Origin: Fimbriimonadaceae bacterium
GTDB taxonomy: Bacteria; Armatimonadota; Fimbriimonadia; Fimbriimonadales; Fimbriimonadaceae
Length of the DNA stretch: 64,000 nucleotides
Reading direction: 5' to 3'
NCBI GenBank assembly: GCA_019454125.1
Contig: CP075365.1
Coordinates: 62,001-126,000 of the forward strand
Shown here: positions 49,912-58,863 of the stretch, piece by piece
How positions within the stretch are numbered: the first letter of the stretch is position 1
Layout of the letters: the number at the start of each line of letters is the position of its first letter
Translations under genes and position numbers: made by a program
The notes under the pieces: generated by a model
Seen by the model: only the letters and a program-made list of their open reading frames with translations
Databases searched by the model: none
What the model was told of the DNA's origin: nothing

Positions 49912-50040
49912 GCTTTCTCCTTGGAAACAAGGGGGAACAGTGCCCCCATGCCGACCATCAGGCCGACTACTGAAAGAGTAAGCGCACGACTTGAACGAGA
50001 CCTGAACGAGAATTGACGGGGATCTAACGCTGGGCAGAAA

Positions 50041-50421
50041 TCACGGGTTAAGCTCGACCAAATGGCTTCGCAAAGGGGCGGGCTCGAAGGGCTCCGGCCA
50101 GAATTCGACGATCCTGGTGACGAGCCCGTCCGTTACGGTGAAAAACGTGAGGGCCCGGCCCGAGACACTCCCATCGGTGACCTTGACGTCCGAGACCGCT
50201 TCAACGTCGTTCCCCACGACCCTCTGGACCGAGAACTGCCAGGCGCCGTGCTTCGGATATTCGGTGTTCATCCGGGCGAGGTTCTCAGCCCCGAGGATGC
50301 GCTCTCCCGACTGGGGCCACTCCAGGACAAAGTCCTCGGAGAGCAAGACCCCTACCGAAAAGAAGTCGTTCGTGGCCATCAGCCGCCAGAACTCGTGCAC
50401 GATCTCGACCGCAGATTTCAT
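50041..50421 (-). CDS. SnoaL/NTF2-like protein
   Basis: 126 aa. VEIVHEFWRLMATNDFFSVGVLLSEDFVLEWP with a C-terminal ALTFFTVTDGLVTRIVEFWPEP is the cone-fold pattern of SnoaL-like/NTF2 proteins. The substrate is unknown. GAGGGG precedes the ATG. Confidence 0.85.
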   Translation of the reverse strand: MKSAVEIVHEFWRLMATNDFFSVGVLLSEDFVLEWPQSGERILGAENLARMNTEYPKHGAWQFSVQRVVGNDVEAVSDVKVTDGSVSGRALTFFTVTDGLVTRIVEFWPEPFEPAPLRSHLVELNP

Positions 50422-50488
50422 GTCGATCCCCTCGATCGTGACGGGTGGCCTGAGCCGATAGGTTGCGAGCGGGTCCTCTGGCCTTATG

Positions 50489-50650
50489 TTAACGCAATGT
50501 TAACAAACGAGGTATAGTTGGGTCGTCTCTCCCCCGGGAATCCGGTGGGACAGAGCTGAAGCGGGGAAGGCGTTTGGTTCATTTGCTTCGGGTCAGAACC
50601 GGCGCCCCCCGCTTTGGCGTTCGCTAGAGCGGAGAGCTACCCCTTCTCAC
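50489..50650 (+). ncRNA. Possible unassigned transcript with its own promoter
   Basis: TTAACG (50489-50494) and TATAGT (50513-50518) are 18 nt apart, a good promoter geometry. No open frame on the plus strand follows before the fasciclin gene's 3' end. The region after it contains GGGAATCCGGTG, part of a cobalamin-riboswitch-like core, but the remaining conserved parts and a downstream gene are missing. It could be a small RNA or the promoter may be spurious. Confidence 0.25.
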
Positions 50651-50658
50651 CCCGTTTC

Positions 50659-51468
50659 TTAGGGGATCAAGACCTTGTCGACCTCGTGGACGAGGCCGTT
50701 TTTGGCGAGGATGTCGGCTTTGATGAACTTGGCGCCTCCAATCTTGAGGTCTTTTTCGCCGCCCGAAATGTCCCAGGCCTTCCCGCCCTTTGACATCACC
50801 CGTTCGACGTGGACGAGGTCCTCGACGCGGCTCTGCCCATAGAGCATGTGCGACCGGATAAAAGTCTTGAGCCTTTCCGGATCCTTGCGCAAAGCGTCAA
50901 GCGTGGCCGCCGGGACGGCCTTGAACGCGTCATCGGTCGGGGCGAGCAAGGTCATCCGGTCCTCGCCGGTCAACTCAGAGCTAATGCCGGACTTGGCGAC
51001 CAAGCCGATGAAGACGGAAAACCTCTTGGGGTCCAAAGTGGCGAGCATGTCCTTGCCCGCCCCTGTCGGCGCGTACGTGATGCCCCGTGCCCGAGCTTCC
51101 TTTGCCGCCTCTTCAGCCTGCTTCTGAGGGTCTCTGTTGATCGCCTTCGCCACTTTCTCGGGCTGCACCTTCACGGTGCCCGTGCCGCCAGGTCCGGGCT
51201 GCACTTTGGCTCCGGGGGAATCGGTGGCGTGGAGGGTCACTGCCCCGTCCGACGCGCCTGACTCTTGGACTTGGCCGGCCTTGGGAGCGGACGTTTCGGC
51301 GTCGCCCTTCTTCCCATCGATCGGTTCCAGCGCACCTTCGACACTGTCGGGTCGTATGTCCCTGGGATTGGGACCGTTCTGTAATCGGCAGCCGGCGCCC
51401 ATGGTGAGGAGGGCCAGGCCGAAAAGAATGGAGGTTGCGGAAAGCCGCATACCCCCATTTTGGTTCAT
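50659..51468 (-). CDS. Fasciclin-domain lipoprotein
   Basis: 269 aa. LTMGAGC is a lipobox near residue 22-27. A disordered Lys/Glu/Pro-rich spacer follows, then the fasciclin (FAS1) domain: MLATLDPKRFSVFIGLVAKSG, LTLLAPTDDAFKAVP, and a C-terminal NGLVHEVDKVLIP. FAS1 lipoproteins mediate adhesion. The start may be ATG 51468 or 51450 (MRLSATS, with GGGGG close upstream). Confidence 0.9.
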   Translation of the reverse strand: MNQNGGMRLSATSILFGLALLTMGAGCRLQNGPNPRDIRPDSVEGALEPIDGKKGDAETSAPKAGQVQESGASDGAVTLHATDSPGAKVQPGPGGTGTVKVQPEKVAKAINRDPQKQAEEAAKEARARGITYAPTGAGKDMLATLDPKRFSVFIGLVAKSGISSELTGEDRMTLLAPTDDAFKAVPAATLDALRKDPERLKTFIRSHMLYGQSRVEDLVHVERVMSKGGKAWDISGGEKDLKIGGAKFIKADILAKNGLVHEVDKVLIP

Positions 51469-51497
51469 TTCGACTTCTATCCCAGGGACAAAATGAA

Positions 51498-51525
51498 CCC
51501 GCCCCGGCAGTCTTGCCGGGGCGGG
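51498..51525. terminator. Terminator after pilQ
   Basis: A perfect 12-bp stem (CCCGCCCCGGCA/TGCCGGGGCGGG) with a GTCT loop, 13 bases beyond the pilQ stop. On the minus strand the stem is followed by TTCATTTTGT. It ends the pil operon. Confidence 0.75.
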
Positions 51526-51538
51526 GAGTGGGCTGCCT

Positions 51539-54379
51539 TTAGCCGCCGACTCGCGGGGGGGCGGACTCGCCCTTTCGCTTTGCGCGCTCTTCGAGGCCGC
51601 GCTGCTCAGCCTCTTTACGAGACTCCTTGTAGTCTTCGAGCGGGCGGGGCGACCGCTCCATCGAGGTCTCCGGCGAGGCCGCCATTGCGCGGTCCTTTCC
51701 GGTGACTTCCATGGCGGTCAGGAAGAAGACGATCTCCGTCCGGACCTTGCTGTCGTTCCTGCGGCTGAAGAGCTGCCCGATGATCGGGATGTCCTTCAGG
51801 ATCGGAATGCCGCTCACGCTCTTGCGGTCCTGGTCCATGATCAGGCCGCCGAGGGCGATGGTCTCGCCGCTCCGCATGTTCACGAACATGCTGGTCTCGC
51901 GGTCGCTCGTCTGGGGCAGCTGGCCGCCGCCCGGCACCGGCGTGAAGCCGGTCAGGATGCTGAAGTTCTGCTTCAGGTCCAGGGCGATGTTGCCGCCCGA
52001 GCCGATGCGGGCCTTGATCCCGAAGACCACGCCGACCTTGATCTGGTCGGTGATGACCGTCGTCCCGTTCTGGCTCGTCTGAATGCTCTTGATGTAGCGG
52101 ACCGTGTCGCCGACGAAGAGGTCGGTGCTGCGGCCGTCGCTGACCAAGGCGTTCGGGCGGGCGATGAGGTTGCGGTTGTTCGCGACCTGGTCAAGCGTGC
52201 CCAGGAACGAACCGTTCTCGAAGAACGGGGCGTTGGTCACGCCGTTCAGGGCTTGGTCGAAGTTGACGTTTCCTTGGAAGGAGCCGGGGTTCGCGATGTT
52301 GTCGCCCAGACCCTGGTTGATCCGGATCACGTTGCCGCGAGCGCCTGTCACCAGGCTCCAGTCGAGCCCGATCTTCAGGGCGTCTTCCTTCGTCATCTCC
52401 ATGACCCGGAGCTCGAGCGCCACCTGGCGCGGAGCCACGTCGATCATGGCGAGATAGGCCTTGGCCTGCGAGATCTGCTGGCGGGTGCCGCGAAGCACGA
52501 GCTTCATGGGTTCCCGACCGATCTGCCGCTTCAGCTTGGCCTCGTCGGGCTTCGCCGTGGAGCCACCGCCGCCGGGGGCGCTCTCTTGCGGAGTGTCCGC
52601 CTTCTTGCTCTCGTCCTCGCCCGTGATGCCCGGCGTGACCGGGTCCGGCACGACCGTGACCCAGAGCCCGCGAATGCGGTTCTTCAGGTCGAACTCGGCG
52701 ACCATCGGCTCCAGATACTTAAGGTCGATGACTTCGTAGACCCGGTTCAGGTCGTTGACGGAGTCGAGGTAGGCGATGCCCGAGGCGCGACAGAGTTCCT
52801 GGTCGAGCGCGACCGTGAACTTCTTAAGCGTCTCCAACTCCTCGGCGGGGCCGATCATCAGGAGCATGTGGGTGGCGAGTTCGCCCTCAGGGAGCTCCTT
52901 GACGGAGGTCTCGGAGATCGAATAGTCGCTGGCCCGCGGGTTGTCGACCAAGAGACGGTCGATCATCTGTTTGATGCGCTGGGTCTCACCGCTCTGGATC
53001 GGCACGACGACCGTTCCGGCCGTGTCCGCCATGTTCAGCGAGAACGACTGTGCGATGCGCGCGTCCAAATCGCGGATGTACTGCTCCACGACGCTCAGCC
53101 TCGTCGTGTCGCCGACGAGCATCAGATAGAACGCTCGAGTGCGACCGTTGCGGGGCGAATCGTTGGAAGCAGGCGCCTCCTGGCCCTTCTGGGGCGGGTT
53201 GGGAGCGGCCCCACCCTGTCCCATGGCGGCGGCGAGTTGGTCGGCGGTCGACGGGTTACCCCCGTCGGTCGGCGCCTTCTGGCCGGGCCCGTTCGCCTGC
53301 GCGGCGGCTTGGCCCGGAACGATGATCTCGTAGTAGCCGTTTCGGCCGTCCGGCGGAAGGGCCTTGAGGGCGGCGTCGCGGATTTGGGCGCCTTCACCGC
53401 TGATCAGGTTGATGACGCGGGTCTGGTAGCTGTCCGCGTTGCGCTCCATGATCTGGCGCATGGCGGTCGTGAACGACGCGCCCGGCGTCACCACGAACGT
53501 GTTGCCGACTTTCGCATATCGGAGCCCCGTGATCGAGGTCAGCATCGAGAGCGCGTCTTCGAGCTGGACGTCGTTGAGCGACAGGGTCACGCGAAGAGGC
53601 TTGTCCTGCGGACTGACTTCCGGCGCAGCAATGATGTTCACGCCCGCCTGGATGCTCAGCGCCTTGAGGATCTGGACCACGTCCGTGCCCACAAAGTCGA
53701 GGGACACGCGCTGGCGCATGGCCTGCTGCGCGCTGACGCCCGTGTTGGCGTCGAGCGACGGGCTCGGGCTCGGGGCCGATTCGGCCAGGGCTGGCTTCGG
53801 ACCCTTGGCGGCCACGGTCTCCGCGGCGTTCTCCTGCAGCTTTCGGGTCGCTTCCTCGAGGGCGATGCGGTCGGCATCGCTCGCCTGGGCGAACGGGTCA
53901 GGCAGCTGCTCCAATTCGTCGGACGTGGTCTGCGGGGCAGCGTTGATCGGCTCGGAGACCGATCCAAAGAGGTCTTGCGGCGTCTGGCCCTCGCCGGACT
54001 CGCCGTTCGGCGGGGTCACGCGGACGATCCACTGGCCGCCTCGGTTCACGAGGTCGACCTTCGCCAAGCTGGTCGTCCGGACGCGAAGGCGGACCTTCGG
54101 CGGCCGGGCGCTGTACCAGTTCAACTGGATGTCCTTGATGTGGTGGTGGCCGACCGTCTCGAACTGCTTCCGGCCCTCCATAGCCCCCGTGAACTCAAGG
54201 ATGTAGGAGGTGTCCTGCAGCAGTCGGTAGACCTTCGGCTTTTGGAGCCCTTGCCCTTGGACGGCTATCTCGAGGCTGCCGCCTGCCTTGTTGGTTTGAA
54301 ATCCGGTCAGGCGAGCCTGGCCCAGCGCGTTCGACGCCAGTGCCGCCAGCAAGCCTACCGTCAGTGTCAGGTGCTTCAT
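51539..54379 (-). CDS. pilQ: Type IV pilus secretin
   Basis: 946 aa. PilQ forms the outer-membrane channel for the pilus. An N-terminal signal peptide (about 1-20) leads to an AMIN-like domain (about 25-115). A secretin-type N-domain follows (RVSLDFVGTDVVQILKALSIQAGVNI in pieces), then a Gln/Gly/Pro-rich insert. The C-terminal secretin domain contains SGETIALGGLIMDQDRKSV and the VPIL-like GIPILKDIPIIGQLF. It is the last gene of the pil operon, with the start one base after the PilP-like stop. Longer than the usual 700 or so, owing to the inserts. Confidence 0.95.
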   Translation of the reverse strand: MKHLTLTVGLLAALASNALGQARLTGFQTNKAGGSLEIAVQGQGLQKPKVYRLLQDTSYILEFTGAMEGRKQFETVGHHHIKDIQLNWYSARPPKVRLRVRTTSLAKVDLVNRGGQWIVRVTPPNGESGEGQTPQDLFGSVSEPINAAPQTTSDELEQLPDPFAQASDADRIALEEATRKLQENAAETVAAKGPKPALAESAPSPSPSLDANTGVSAQQAMRQRVSLDFVGTDVVQILKALSIQAGVNIIAAPEVSPQDKPLRVTLSLNDVQLEDALSMLTSITGLRYAKVGNTFVVTPGASFTTAMRQIMERNADSYQTRVINLISGEGAQIRDAALKALPPDGRNGYYEIIVPGQAAAQANGPGQKAPTDGGNPSTADQLAAAMGQGGAAPNPPQKGQEAPASNDSPRNGRTRAFYLMLVGDTTRLSVVEQYIRDLDARIAQSFSLNMADTAGTVVVPIQSGETQRIKQMIDRLLVDNPRASDYSISETSVKELPEGELATHMLLMIGPAEELETLKKFTVALDQELCRASGIAYLDSVNDLNRVYEVIDLKYLEPMVAEFDLKNRIRGLWVTVVPDPVTPGITGEDESKKADTPQESAPGGGGSTAKPDEAKLKRQIGREPMKLVLRGTRQQISQAKAYLAMIDVAPRQVALELRVMEMTKEDALKIGLDWSLVTGARGNVIRINQGLGDNIANPGSFQGNVNFDQALNGVTNAPFFENGSFLGTLDQVANNRNLIARPNALVSDGRSTDLFVGDTVRYIKSIQTSQNGTTVITDQIKVGVVFGIKARIGSGGNIALDLKQNFSILTGFTPVPGGGQLPQTSDRETSMFVNMRSGETIALGGLIMDQDRKSVSGIPILKDIPIIGQLFSRRNDSKVRTEIVFFLTAMEVTGKDRAMAASPETSMERSPRPLEDYKESRKEAEQRGLEERAKRKGESAPPRVGG

Positions 54380-55111
54380 TTACTGTCCCTCCGAGAGGGT
54401 CAGCGTCTTGTCCTTCCCTCTGTGGCGGATGCGAACCTTTCCTCTTTCGATGCCGACGACCTTGCTGTCTCCATCGACCGAGCCACCGAGCGGCACGAGC
54501 CGCTGGTTGCCGTCGTCGTCCTCGAACACGGCCATCGGCTTGCTGCCGACGACCACGCCTTTTACGCTGTATGCGAACTCGCCCACGTTTCGCACGGGCT
54601 TGCCCGGGGTCGTGAGCATTCCCGCGTCCGTCGAAGGCGGCAAGCCAGGATTGGCGTTGCCGGGCAACGGGTTCATGGGGGGGATGCTGACGCCGTTGTC
54701 GGAGCTCGCTCGCCGCGGCGCCCTCGTCACCTTGTTGACGGGCGGGGCCGCTGGGGGGCTGTCCGGCCGCTTGGTGCCTTCCGGGACGATCTTGTTCGCG
54801 GGAGGTTGGAGCGTGCTGTTGCCCGCGGTCGTGAACGAAGCCATCATGAAGGGGTCTCGTTTGGGCAGTGGCCCGGTCACCATGGCCATGAGCGCCTCGC
54901 GCTGCGGATCCAGTTGGACCTTTTGCGCCTCGCCCTCCTTGCCACCGGCATTCACCGCGCCCTCGGTGGCTTTCGCCCCCTTGGAAGACTTCTTCGCCGT
55001 CGGGTCTTCGAGCTCGCCGCCTTGGCCCATTCCAGAGAACTGGAACACGCCGACGCAAACGAGCACGAGCCCAAGGCCGCCCACGACCATCATCTTTCTC
55101 TTGTCGTTCAT
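54380..55111 (-). CDS. pilP: PilP-like lipoprotein/periplasmic pilus assembly protein
   Basis: 243 aa. One N-terminal hydrophobic helix (MMVVGGLGLVLVCVGVFQFSG), a long Pro/Gly/Ala-rich linker, and a C-terminal beta domain (FAYSVKGVVVGSKPMAVFEDDDGNQRL in pieces, closing GKVRIRHRGKDKTLTLSEG). PilP links PilNO to the secretin; this protein lacks a lipobox and has a membrane helix instead. The assignment is supported mainly by its place between PilO and PilQ. Confidence 0.75.
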   Translation of the reverse strand: MNDKRKMMVVGGLGLVLVCVGVFQFSGMGQGGELEDPTAKKSSKGAKATEGAVNAGGKEGEAQKVQLDPQREALMAMVTGPLPKRDPFMMASFTTAGNSTLQPPANKIVPEGTKRPDSPPAAPPVNKVTRAPRRASSDNGVSIPPMNPLPGNANPGLPPSTDAGMLTTPGKPVRNVGEFAYSVKGVVVGSKPMAVFEDDDGNQRLVPLGGSVDGDSKVVGIERGKVRIRHRGKDKTLTLSEGQ

Positions 55112-55749
55112 GATGTCGACACCGCCGACTTGTCCGTGGCCTTGTCGTCCGTTGTGAACAGGAAGGCCTTGATGCGAATGGAAACATCGAGGAGCGGGCC
55201 GTCGCCAGGGGCGACCTCCAGATCCTTGGTGACCCTCTTGGGTTGAAGGCCGACCGTCTGGACCGCGATGATCTTCGGGAAGGTCTTCAGGGCCTCGACC
55301 ATGCCCATCACGTTGGCGTACGTGCCGCGGCCGGTGATGTCGATCATGATCTCCTGGTAAGCCTTCTTTGCCTCGCCCAGCTCTTTCTTGTTCGCGCCCT
55401 TACCCTTGCCCAGGCTCTTCGAATCGACGATCGGACGGACGCCCGTCACCGTGATCTGGTGCTGCCGGCCAAGCTCTTCGAGCTCTTGGAGCAGGGTCGG
55501 GACATACGCGAGGCCAGGGACTCCGGCCTCGAGGTGGTCGAGCTGGGCACGGTACTCGTCGACCGAGTACTGCGACTCGGCGAGTTGTTCCTGCAGCTCC
55601 TCCTCCTCGGGGACCTCGGCTCGCAGCGCGTTGTAACGCTGTTTGGCGTCCACGCTCATGTTAAAGGTCCACATCGTGGCGAGGAAGCCAATGAAAATGA
55701 CTCCGAGCGCCATCAAGACCATCGTCTTTAAGCTAGGGGTGCGACTCAT
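55108..55749 (-). CDS. pilO: Pilus assembly protein PilO
   Basis: 213 aa. An N-terminal transmembrane helix (MVLMALGVIFIGFLATMWTFNM), a coiled coil (LRAEVPEEEELQEQLAESQYS, VDEYRAQLDHLE), then a ferredoxin-like domain with YVPTLLQELEELGRQHQITV and the GTYANVMGMVEALKTFPKI strand. PilO dimerises with PilN at the inner membrane. It overlaps PilN by 4 nt (ATGA) and PilP by 4 nt. Confidence 0.9.
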   Translation of the reverse strand: MSRTPSLKTMVLMALGVIFIGFLATMWTFNMSVDAKQRYNALRAEVPEEEELQEQLAESQYSVDEYRAQLDHLEAGVPGLAYVPTLLQELEELGRQHQITVTGVRPIVDSKSLGKGKGANKKELGEAKKAYQEIMIDITGRGTYANVMGMVEALKTFPKIIAVQTVGLQPKRVTKDLEVAPGDGPLLDVSIRIKAFLFTTDDKATDKSAVSTS

Positions 55750-56345
55750 GCGGACTCCTTCTTCTTCTCGGCGACCGTCTTCTTAACTTCGGTGCCGGTG
55801 AGAGTGGCAAGGATTTCGAACTCCAAAACCTTCTGCTGGTCGATCGGGCGTTCCTGGCTGAACTTCAGGGAGACATTGGCCAGGTCGGGGCAGGTGCCCA
55901 AGCGGATCAGAAGCTCGCCGATCTGTTCTTGGGTCAGCCCGTATCCGTCGACCGTGACGACCACGCCTTTGGACGCGTCGTTGCTGTTGCTCCGGACCTG
56001 GGTGAGCCAGACGCCGTTCGGCGTGTTGTAGCTCAGGTGGTCCATCACCCGGAACCAGCGCTCCGTCGCCTTGACCGCGCTGCCCAGCGACTCGATCCTC
56101 GGCTCGAGCTCCTTCATCTCCTTCAGGTTCGCCTGGTACTTGTCGATCTGGGGTTGGAGCCGTTGCTTCTCGCCCGAGAGGCTCATCACCATCACCTGGT
56201 AGCGCGCCGCTTCGAACGTGAAGAAGCCTGCACACAGGAACGCCAGGGCGCCGAGCCCGACTGTGGCGAACAGCAGGGCGCGGATCTTTTGCTCGCGCTC
56301 TTGGATCGCCAGGCGCTGTTCTTGGATCAGGTTGATCATCGGCAT
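55746..56345 (-). CDS. pilN: Pilus assembly protein PilN
   Basis: 199 aa. It starts MPMINLIQEQRLAIQERE, a PilN N-terminal peptide of the type that binds PilM (the INL motif). One transmembrane helix follows (ALLFATVGLGALAFLCAGFF), then a coiled coil and a C-terminal ferredoxin-like part (GVWLTQVRSNSNDASKGVVVTVDGYGLTQ in pieces). It overlaps PilO by 4 nt. Confidence 0.92.
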   Translation of the reverse strand: MPMINLIQEQRLAIQEREQKIRALLFATVGLGALAFLCAGFFTFEAARYQVMVMSLSGEKQRLQPQIDKYQANLKEMKELEPRIESLGSAVKATERWFRVMDHLSYNTPNGVWLTQVRSNSNDASKGVVVTVDGYGLTQEQIGELLIRLGTCPDLANVSLKFSQERPIDQQKVLEFEILATLTGTEVKKTVAEKKKESA

Positions 56346-56358
56346 GGGTGGTTGCTCC

Positions 56359-57447
56359 TTAAGCCGCCTTGGCGAACGGTCGCATGGCGAGGCCCGACGC
56401 GACGGTCAGGTCGAATCCGTGCCCCGGATCGTCAGGCCCGGAATACATAAACCGGGGGTTGTCGAAGACTCCGAGACACAAGGTCTCGAGCCCGAGCTTG
56501 TTCTGCATATAGGTGCTGAGCCCCTTCATCGAGGCACCTCCGCCACAGACCAGGATCTTCGTGACCGGCTTGTTCTGGCCCGCCTCGGTCTGCTGCGACT
56601 GGTAGTAGTTCAAAGACCGCCGAATCTCCCGGACGAGGTCGTCCAGGTGCGGCTGGATCACCCTCAAAGGCGGGTTCTCCTGAGGCTTCTCGGCGTCAAG
56701 CAGGGACTGAAGGTCAAGCTGGGCCTTGCCCGCCTCGGCGTCCTCTTCCGGCAGCTTGAAGTAGTTCTTCAGCGCCTCCGTAAAGATTTGGCCGGCCTGC
56801 GGGATGGTGCGCGTCATGGCAAAGACGCCCTCGCTCACCACGCTCACGTTGGTCGTCTGGCTGCCCACGTCGACCAAAGCGATCGTCTGACCGAAGAGGT
56901 CGTCGCCCGGCGCCGCCTCGACCATGACGCGATAGGCGGCAAAGGCATCGACGTCGACGGTCTCGACCTCGAGCCCGGCCCCTTCGCACGCCTTCACACG
57001 GCTCTCGACCACTTCCTTGGGCGCGGCCACGACCAAGATCTCCATCTGGCCGTCTTCCGTCTCGCCCAAAATCTCGAACTCGATGTAGCTGTCCTCGACG
57101 CTCGACGGGACGTAGCGGCCCGCCTCGAACTTGATCGACTTGCGCAAAACGTTCTCGGGCATCTTCTGCGTCCGGACCGAACGCACGATGACCGAGGCGC
57201 CGGCCGCGCCGACGACCGCGGTGGTCGCGCTGATCTTCGCGTCCCGAAGGGCGGCGTGGATGGTGGCGGCCATCGCCTGGACGTCCGTGACGACTCCGTC
57301 CTTGATGCAGTCCTCGGGGGTCGGGGCGTGCGCGAAGCGCGTGACCTTCCACCCGTGGGCGGCCCGTTCGACCTGCACCGCCTTGATGGACTTGGCCCCA
57401 AGGTCGAGGCCCACGTATGACTTTGCCCTGAAAAGCTTAAGCGACAT
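56359..57447 (-). CDS. pilM: Actin-like pilus assembly ATPase PilM
   Basis: 362 aa. Actin-like fold motifs: LDLGAKSIKAVQ (about 15-26), VDVGSQTTNVSVV and ILVCGGGASMKGLS. PilM is cytoplasmic and binds PilN's INL tail. It starts inside the end of the HTH gene (11-nt overlap) and is followed by pilN after 13 nt. Confidence 0.95.
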   Translation of the reverse strand: MSLKLFRAKSYVGLDLGAKSIKAVQVERAAHGWKVTRFAHAPTPEDCIKDGVVTDVQAMAATIHAALRDAKISATTAVVGAAGASVIVRSVRTQKMPENVLRKSIKFEAGRYVPSSVEDSYIEFEILGETEDGQMEILVVAAPKEVVESRVKACEGAGLEVETVDVDAFAAYRVMVEAAPGDDLFGQTIALVDVGSQTTNVSVVSEGVFAMTRTIPQAGQIFTEALKNYFKLPEEDAEAGKAQLDLQSLLDAEKPQENPPLRVIQPHLDDLVREIRRSLNYYQSQQTEAGQNKPVTKILVCGGGASMKGLSTYMQNKLGLETLCLGVFDNPRFMYSGPDDPGHGFDLTVASGLAMRPFAKAA

Positions 57448-57874
57448 CTGTCTTCTCCTCGGCTGTCACCGCTTGGTGCAGCCACTCGTCGAGCACGTGC
57501 TTCTGGAACCGGTAGCGGCCGTCGATCTCCACGGACGGGATCTCGCCGTCGCGGGCGAGCTTCGCCAGCGACTGCGGCCGGATACGGAGGTACTGCGCGG
57601 CCTCGGCCATGGTCATCACGGTGTGCTGGCCCGCCATGATCGCGCGCAACATGCTGCTGGTCTGTTCGGAACTGAGGAACAGCTCGATCCGGACAACATT
57701 GCCGCTCAAGATCGCCGCGCTGGGCGCATCCGGCGGCAAACCCTGGCCCACGGTCGCGTCGCCACTCTCCGGAACGTTATGGTTCGGGCTGGGCGCGAAC
57801 GCGGTCGGGACTGACCCGATTGGGGGCAGGGATCCTTCTTGGGCTGCCTTTCGAATGGCATCGGCTAGGTTCAT
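57437..57874 (-). CDS. Excisionase/MerR-type HTH protein of the pil operon
   Basis: 145 aa. The C-terminal 60 residues are a winged helix (TMAEAAQYLRIRPQSLAKLARDGEIPSVEIDGRYRFQK in pieces). The N-terminal 80 residues are low in complexity. It overlaps the ExeA-like gene by 4 nt (ATGA) and pilM by 11 nt. A transcriptional role in the operon is likely. Confidence 0.8.
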   Translation of the reverse strand: MNLADAIRKAAQEGSLPPIGSVPTAFAPSPNHNVPESGDATVGQGLPPDAPSAAILSGNVVRIELFLSSEQTSSMLRAIMAGQHTVMTMAEAAQYLRIRPQSLAKLARDGEIPSVEIDGRYRFQKHVLDEWLHQAVTAEEKTDVA

Positions 57875-58686
57875 GCCGCGACTCCGGTGTACTCCTCTGC
57901 GACTTCGTGCATCAAGAAAGCGTCGATCATGTGCTCGTTGCGAGCCATGGCCATCATCATCGCGTTGTCCGCCAGCTGGCAGATCACGCGGGGGGCGCCG
58001 CCAGAGATCTGATGGAGCTTGTGGACGGCGTCAGGCGTGAACGGGCTCTTTTCCCCGGCGTAGCCCGCCACCCGCAGGCGGTGGAGGATCAGCTCGCCAC
58101 AGTCCGTGAGGTCGAGCGGCTTCAGCACGTGCCGCACGGCAAGGCGCTGCTCGAGGGCGGGGACTTTGGCGATCCGACCGCGGAGCTCCGGCTGACCCAG
58201 GAACAGCAGGCTCATGAGGAACTGGTCGTTCATCTGACAGTTCAGCAGGAGCCGCATCTCCTCAAAGGTCGCGGCGCTCTTGATCAGGTGCGCCTCGTCG
58301 ATCAACACGACGACACGCCGCCCCTTGTCGTAGTACTCTAGCAGGGCAAGGTGAAGCCGCTGGACCAGCACCTGGCGGTTTCGGGACTGGATGTCAATGT
58401 CCAGCTGGTCCAAAACCTCTTGGAGCATCTGAGTCGGCGTGAAGATCGGGTTCACGATGAGGACGACCCGGTACTGGACCGGATCGAGCGTCTCGATCAA
58501 CTTTCGGCTAATTGTCGTCTTGCCCAGCCCGATCTCGCCAGCTAGCATCGCCGCACCCTTGTTCCGGGTGACAGCGTAGTGCAGCATCATGAGCGCGTCC
58601 TCGTGCGCCCGGCTCATAAAGAGGAAACGGGGATCGGGCGTTAGGGAAAAAGGTGGCTCGTTTAAGCCCCAAAACTGCTCGTACAT
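57871..58686 (-). CDS. ExeA/GspA-like AAA ATPase at the head of the pil operon
   Basis: 271 aa. The opening YEQFWGLNEPPFSLTPDPRFLFMSRAHEDAL is characteristic of ExeA-type ATPases. Walker A GEIGLGKTT and Walker B VVVLIDEAH are intact. ExeA helps insert secretins through the peptidoglycan. The usual ExeA C-terminal peptidoglycan-binding domain is missing. It is the first gene of the run to pilQ. Confidence 0.92.
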   Translation of the reverse strand: MYEQFWGLNEPPFSLTPDPRFLFMSRAHEDALMMLHYAVTRNKGAAMLAGEIGLGKTTISRKLIETLDPVQYRVVLIVNPIFTPTQMLQEVLDQLDIDIQSRNRQVLVQRLHLALLEYYDKGRRVVVLIDEAHLIKSAATFEEMRLLLNCQMNDQFLMSLLFLGQPELRGRIAKVPALEQRLAVRHVLKPLDLTDCGELILHRLRVAGYAGEKSPFTPDAVHKLHQISGGAPRVICQLADNAMMMAMARNEHMIDAFLMHEVAEEYTGVAA

Positions 58687-58863
58687 GCGCGATACTCCGG
58701 TCGGTAGACCCGGTGAACATATCGGGCAGCTAGAGCGAGAACTTAAGGGGCCGCTTCAGGTCTTGCCGGGTGAAAGTTAGATCGGACCCTGCGAGCCGAA
58801 CCTGGCGGGCGGGGCATACTCTTCTGGACGCCGGGGCCGCGAAGCCTCAAAAGCTTAACTATT

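Noticed and set aside
50521-50580. Cobalamin riboswitch
   Set aside because: Only GGGAATCCGGTG and part of the following motif match; the rest of the conserved core is absent and no gene follows on that strand.
52253-55246. A 997-codon open frame on the plus strand opposite pilQ, pilP and pilO
   Set aside because: It is a shadow of high-GC coding on the other strand: the translation has no domain, is rich in Arg/Leu/Val/His, and the opposite genes have clear motifs.
56218-57420. A 400-codon plus-strand frame opposite pilM and pilN
   Set aside because: Antisense to pilus genes with clear motifs.
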